From contig NC_066581.1 of assembly GCF_024323335.1 (NCBI RefSeq), positions 301,011,536 through 301,075,535 on the forward strand: a DNA stretch of 64,000 nt, in the 5' to 3' direction. Below the pieces are notes generated by a model. It ran no database searches. It saw nothing but the letters and a program-made list of their open reading frames with translations, and was not told the DNA's origin. This DNA is from Lathyrus oleraceus (Eukaryota; Streptophyta; Magnoliopsida; Fabales; Fabaceae). The translations under genes and the position numbers were made by a program. How positions within the stretch are numbered: the first letter of the stretch is position 1; the number at the start of each line of letters is the position of its first letter. Positions 59,576-64,000 of the stretch are shown piece by piece.

Positions 59576-61796
59576 GTTGATCAAACCCATTGAACATAAT
59601 GACCCAACACCATCTCCCAACTTTGAATTCCCTGTATTTGAGGCGGAAGAAGATGATGTTGAAGAGATTCCTGACGAGATTACCCATCTACTTGAGCATG
59701 AAGAGAAGATCATTCAGCCGCATCTTGAGAATCTGGAAACGATCAACTTGGGATCTGAAGATTGTGTGCGAGAAGTGAAGATTGGGGCACTCTTGGAAGA
59801 ATCTGTTAAGAAGGGGTTGATTGAATTGCTACGAGAATACGTCGATGTCTTTGCCTGGTCATATGAAGACATGCCCGGTCTAGATACAGATATTGTGCAA
59901 CATTTTCTACCTCTAAAACCTGAGTGCGTGCCTGTGAAGCAGAAGCTCAGAAGAACTCATCCTGATATGGCAGTAAAAATCAAAGAGGAAGTTCAGAAGC
60001 AAATTGATGCGGGGTTTCTGGTGACTTCTACATATCCTCAATGGGTGGCCAATATCGTGCCTGTGCCTAAGAAAGACGGAAAAGTCCGAATGTGTGTGGA
60101 CTATAGGGACTTGAATAAAGCTAGTCCAAAAGATGATTTTCCTCTACCACACATTGATATGTTGGTAGACAATACAGCTAAATTCAATGTTTTTTCATTT
60201 ATGGACGGATTTTCCGGATATAATCAGATTAAGATGGCACCCGAGGATATGGAGAAGACAACATTCATCACACCTTGGGGAACATTCTGTTATCAAGTGA
60301 TGCCCTTCGGTTTGAAGAACGCCGGAGCCACGTATCAACGAGCTATGACCACCTTGTTTCATGATATGATGCACAAGGAAATCGAGGTATATGTTGATGA
60401 TATGATTGCAAAGTCAAGAACGGAAGTTGAACATGTAGAGCACTTGTCGAAGCTTTTTCAGCGTTTGAAGAAATACAAGCTTCGTCTGAATCCCAACAAG
60501 TGTACATTTGGAGTCCGTTCCGGCAAGTTATTGGGCTTTATTGTTAGCGAGAGAGGTATTGAGGTTGATCCTGCAAAGGTCAAAGCAATACAAGAGATGC
60601 CTGCGCCCAAAACTGAGAAGCAAGTCCGAGGTTTTCTTGGTCGCTTGAATTACATTTCCAGATTCATATCCCACATGACTGCCACATGTGCGCCGATATT
60701 CAAGCTCCTCCGGAAAGATCAGTCCCATGATTGGACCGAGGATTGCCAGAAAGCTTTTAATAGCATTAAAGAGTATCTGTCCGAACCTCCGATCCTGTCT
60801 CCGCCCGTGGAAGGAAGACCATTGTTTATGTATCTGACTGTTCTTGAAGACTCAATGGGTTGTGTCCTTGGTCAGCATGACGAATCAGGAAAGAAAGAAT
60901 ATGCTATTTACTACCTGAGCAAGAAGTTCACCGATTGTGAGTCTCGATATTCAATGCTTGAAAAGACATGCTGTGCTTTGGCTTGGGCTGCTAAGCGCTT
61001 ACGCCAATATATGTTAAATCATACGACTTGGTTGATATCTAGAATGGATCCAATCAAGTATATCTTCGAGAAGCCTGCTTTAACAGGGAGGATCGCCCGT
61101 TGGCAAATGTTGTTGTTTGAGTATGATATTGAGTATCGAGCTCAAAAGGCTATTAAAGGTAGTATTTTGGCTGACCACTTGGCACATCAGCCGATTGAGG
61201 ATTATCAGTCAGTCCAGTATGATTTCCCAGATGAGGAGATTCTGTATTTGAAAATGAAAGATTGTGATGAGCCTACACTCGATGAAGGGCCAGAGCCTGG
61301 TTCCAGATGGAGCATGGTGTTTGATGGCGCTGTAAATCAGTATGGAAATGGTATTGGGGCAGTGATTATTACTCCTCAGGGCATAAATATTCCTTTTATA
61401 GCAAGGCTAACTTTCAAATGCACGAATAATATGGCTGAGTATGAGGCCTGTATTATGGGATTGGAGGAATGCATTGATCTAAGGATCAAGCATCTTGACG
61501 TTTATGGTGATTCGGCCCTCGTTGTCAATCAGATTAAGGGTGAATGGGAAACGAATCAGCCCGGTCTCATTCCATATAGGGATTATGCGAGGAGGATTTC
61601 AACGTTCTTTACTGAAGTTGATTTCCATCATATTCCTCGAGATGAGAATCGGATGGCAGACGCTCTTGCCACTCTTGCTTCAATGATTGTGGTTAAACTT
61701 TGGAACGAAGTCCCCAATATCACTGTGATGCGCTTGGACAGACCAGCTCATGTATTTGCAGTAGAAGAGGTGAAAGATGATAAGCCATGGTATTAA
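59576..61796 (+). CDS. Ogre-2 reverse transcriptase, RNase H and archaeal-type RNase H
   Basis: Opens after the intron without its own ATG. RT about residues 100-290: 'GKVRMCVDYRDLNKASPKD', 'MPFGLKNAGATYQ' and catalytic 'YVDDM' near residue 272. The connection motif 'VRGFLGRLNYISRFI' follows. First RNase H about 400-520 looks degenerate ('MYLTVLEDSMGCVLGQ'). A second, archaeal-type RNase H lies at about 575-700 with 'VFDGAVNQYGNG', 'MAEYEACIMGL' and 'VYGDSALVVNQ'; this duplication marks the Tat lineage. Ends at TAA 61794-61796, in frame with integrase 50 codons further on, so the stop is probably a point mutation and not the natural end. Confidence 0.88.
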
Positions 61797-63035
61797 GATA
61801 TCAAGTGTTTCCTTCAGAACCAGGTTTACCCGCCTGGGGCATCTGTGAAAGATAGGAAGACTCTGAGGAGATTGTCAGGAAGTTTCTACCTCAATGGTGA
61901 TGTGCTTTACAAGAGGAATTTTGACATGGTTTTGCTCAGATGCGTGGATAGACACGAAGCAGACCTGTTGATGACTGAAGTCCATGAGGGTTCATTTGGT
62001 ACTCATTCCAATGGACATGCCATGGCTAGAAAGATGTTGAGGGCAGGCTACTATTGGCTGACAATGGAGTCTGACTGCTGCAAATATGTGAAGAAATGCC
62101 ATAAGTGTCAGATTTATGCGGACAAGATTCATATTCCCCCGACACTTCTGAATGTGATTTCATCACCATGGCCTTTCTCCATGTGGGGAATTGACATGAT
62201 TGGCATGATAGAGCCGAAAGCGTCTAATGGACACAGATTCATTCTCGTAGCGATTGATTACTTTACCAAGTGGGTTGAAGCGGCATCATATGCAAATGTG
62301 ACCAGGCAGGTGGTCGTGAAGTTTATCAAGAATCAACTCATATGCCGTTATGGCGTGCCAAATAAGATCATTACTGATAATGGATCTAACTTGAACAACA
62401 AAATGATGAAAGAGCTGTGTAGTGAGTTCAAGATTGCGCATCATAATTCTTCTCCTTATAGACCCAAGATGAATGGGGCTGTTGAAGCTACTAACAAGAA
62501 TATCAAGAAGATTATCCAAAATATGGTTGTCACATATAAGGATTGGCATGAGATGTTGCCATTTGCTTTACATGGATCTCGTACGTCTGTTCGCACTTCA
62601 ACAGGGGCAACCCCTTTCTCCCTTGTTTATGGCATGGAGGCAGTACTCCCAGTAGAGGTGGAGATCCCATCAATGAGAGTCTTGATGGAAGCCAAGTTGA
62701 CTGATGCTGAATGGGTTCAGAGTCGTTATGACCAATTAAACTTGATAGAAGAGAAGAGATTGACTGCCATGTGCCATAGTCAATTGTATCAGCAGAGAAT
62801 GAAGAAAGCTTTTGATAAGAAGGTCAAGCCTCGTGTGTTCCGAGATGGTGACCTTGTGCTCAAGAAAGTCTTGTCTTTCGCGCCCGATTCCAGGGGCAAG
62901 TGGACTCCAAACTATGAAGGTCCATATGTTGTTAAGAGAGCCTTTTCAGGCGGTGCTTTGATACTGACAACTATGGATGGGGAGGATTTCACTCGTCCTG
63001 TGAACTCAGATGCAGTCAAGAAATACTTCGCCTAA
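61797..63035 (+). pseudogene. Ogre-2 integrase, separated by one in-frame stop
   Basis: Same frame as RT-RNase H. HHCC zinc domain with 'HEGSFGTHSNGHAMARK' and 'CHKCQIY'. Catalytic core with 'WGIDMIG' (first Asp), 'ITDNGSNLN' (second Asp) and 'MNGAVEATNKNIK' (Glu). C-terminal part with 'KWTPNYEGPYVV' and the end 'SDAVKKYFA', TAA at 63033-63035. Integrase inserts the cDNA into host DNA. The stop at 61794 would prevent its translation as part of the polyprotein; all visible catalytic residues are kept. Confidence 0.85.
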
Positions 63036-63800
63036 AAATAAAAACAGAATAGCTCGCTAAGTTGAAAACCCAAAAGGGCGGCTTAGGCAAAAATGAGCGT
63101 CTCGGTGGATTGAAAACCCGAAAGGGCGGTCCAGGTAAAAGTTAGAGACATAAAAATGAATATATGTATCCAGCTAGATTGGGTACCTCATCCTGGGGCA
63201 ATCTAGGAAAAAATTAGGGATTTGGCGAGTAACTGCATCCTGACAAGTCTCTGTTCTACCACTGTCATTCGTCAGAGATTCTTGCTCATGCGTCATCAAC
63301 CGAAGCTTCAAATACATCAGATTCAGAATTGGTGGAGAAATGGTCATTATGTTCAATGTAGCCCTTTTCCAATATATATCACCAATTTCAAACTTGTAAA
63401 GATCTATGGAGTCTTGCCATTTGCAGACTACCATTCCATCAAATAAATTTGAGCCTTTTATCCAATCATTTGCACTCTTATTTGTTTCTATTCAACAAAC
63501 GTTTTGCATGCTCTAATTGAGAAAAATATCATTATTTTGAATAAACGAATTTTTCAACACTTGTTTTAAACAAAGTGAACATTCACAATGACGAAAGGAT
63601 ACTTAGGAGATCCTCAGTGCTCTCCCAAGGATGGTATGATCTCTAACAGGGTGAGACATTTGTTCATATTCCTGGCATGGCTGTATCTTCTTCCACCGGA
63701 GCCTTTTGTGTTTTTTTCCCACTGGGTGGAATGTTGGGTGAGATATTCACCACTCTTCCCTTCGGCAGAGTAGCGATCTTTCCTCCTCAGCAGTGTCGCG
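63036..63800 (+). other. Ogre-2 3' untranslated region
   Basis: Starts with two related segments ('GAAAACCCAAAAGGGCGG' near 63064 and 'GAAAACCCGAAAGGGCGG' near 63113). No coding support; short open frames (63174-63434, 63588-63814) have no motif. Its end is placed at about 63800, where reverse LTR-like sequence seems to begin. Confidence 0.55.
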
Positions 63801-64000
63801 GAGGGATTTTTCACGAGATTAAGTATTGATTGAACTTAACCCGTTTGAAAAATATTTTAAGTGCAAGAGTCGCCACCGTCTTTTATTTTATCCAAAAAGA
63901 GGAAGGGAAAAATAACGATAAATCCCTTTAGAGTTACGGGTTCGGGGGTTGGTTATGCAAAGGGAAGGTATTAGCACCCTCTACATCTGTGGTACTCCAC
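63801..64000 (-). repeat. Probable Ogre-type LTR end in reverse orientation
   Basis: Minus strand reads GCTAATACCTTCCCTTTGCATAACC and 'GGATAAAATAAAAGACGGTGGCGACTC', which match the LTR 3' end of Ogre-1 at 49969-50080. The stretch before it on the plus strand (63790-63810) resembles a reversed primer site, though imperfectly. The element would continue beyond the window. Confidence 0.55.

Larger units (their letters stand above)
51825..63800 (+). mobile_element. Ogre-2: Ogre-type Ty3/gypsy element, coding region nearly complete
   Basis: 5'-truncated LTR (51825-53369), primer site (53376-53394), ORF1, gag-protease, intron, RT-RNase H-aRNase H, integrase and 3' UTR. This order, the extra ORF1, the intron between pro and rt and the second RNase H are diagnostic of Ogre in the Tat lineage. 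Two in-frame stops (55614 and 61794) are the only obvious coding lesions. The 3' end is uncertain. Confidence 0.88.

Overview
This is plant nuclear DNA, almost certainly from a legume and most likely tribe Fabeae or a close relative. The evidence is a set of Ogre-type (Tat lineage) Ty3/gypsy elements with an extra ORF1, a pro/rt intron and a second RNase H, together with an intron-containing cytochrome P450, a Mutator-like element and endogenous pararetrovirus (EPRV) copies. Tribe and species are inferences. The only host gene that looks intact is a two-exon CYP76-type P450 on the minus strand (20884-23429). Nearly everything else is nested, decayed mobile DNA.

Left block (1-13.5 kb): three Caulimoviridae-like EPRV fragments. 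Fragment A (1-about 2490, plus) has the end of RT-RNase H, a broken downstream ORF and a probable viral promoter region, and ends at a long (TA)n tract. Copies B (2601-6861, plus) and C (6908-about 13519, minus) belong to one family and are joined tail to tail around a 46-bp spacer, forming a large, diverged inverted repeat. Gene order, best seen in C, is movement protein, coat protein with zinc knuckle, protease, RT-RNase H, then an RGG-rich ORF of unknown function. All copies carry stops, frameshifts or deletions.

14.3-20.3 kb: a 6.0-kb Mutator-like element with terminal inverted repeats of about 450 bp. It holds two divergent, broken genes with similar N-terminal domains; the right-hand one is a MULE transposase whose first catalytic Asp reads Asn. 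Between the genes is an array of six motifs spaced about 50 bp apart that resemble a motif pair in both TIRs.

20.3-31.5 kb: the P450; a hairpin-type tandem array just upstream of it; a minus-strand Tat-lineage remnant whose 3' region has become a degenerate satellite-like array (about 24.74-26.6 kb); an unassigned segment; and the 3' end of a Tekay-type chromovirus (LTR 28458-30710, integrase with chromodomain-like end to 31491).

31.5-47 kb: an LTR beginning TGTAATACCCC is split by a young non-autonomous copia-type element. The minus-strand element is nearly complete (37773-45324, 1,721-bp LTR, initiator-tRNA-Met PBS, polypurine tract, no recognisable gag/pol). It is fused to an inverted copy of most of itself, giving a near-perfect palindrome with two 4,658-bp arms (33106-37763 and 37799-42456) around a 35-bp loop.

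47-64 kb: two Ogre-type elements. Ogre-1 (46992-51824) keeps an LTR, PBS and part of ORF1. Ogre-2 (51825-about 63800) has a 5'-truncated LTR, PBS, ORF1, gag-protease, a 254-nt intron that would keep the reading frame into RT-RNase H-aRNase H, one in-frame stop, then integrase and a 3' UTR. The window closes in what looks like an Ogre LTR end in reverse orientation.
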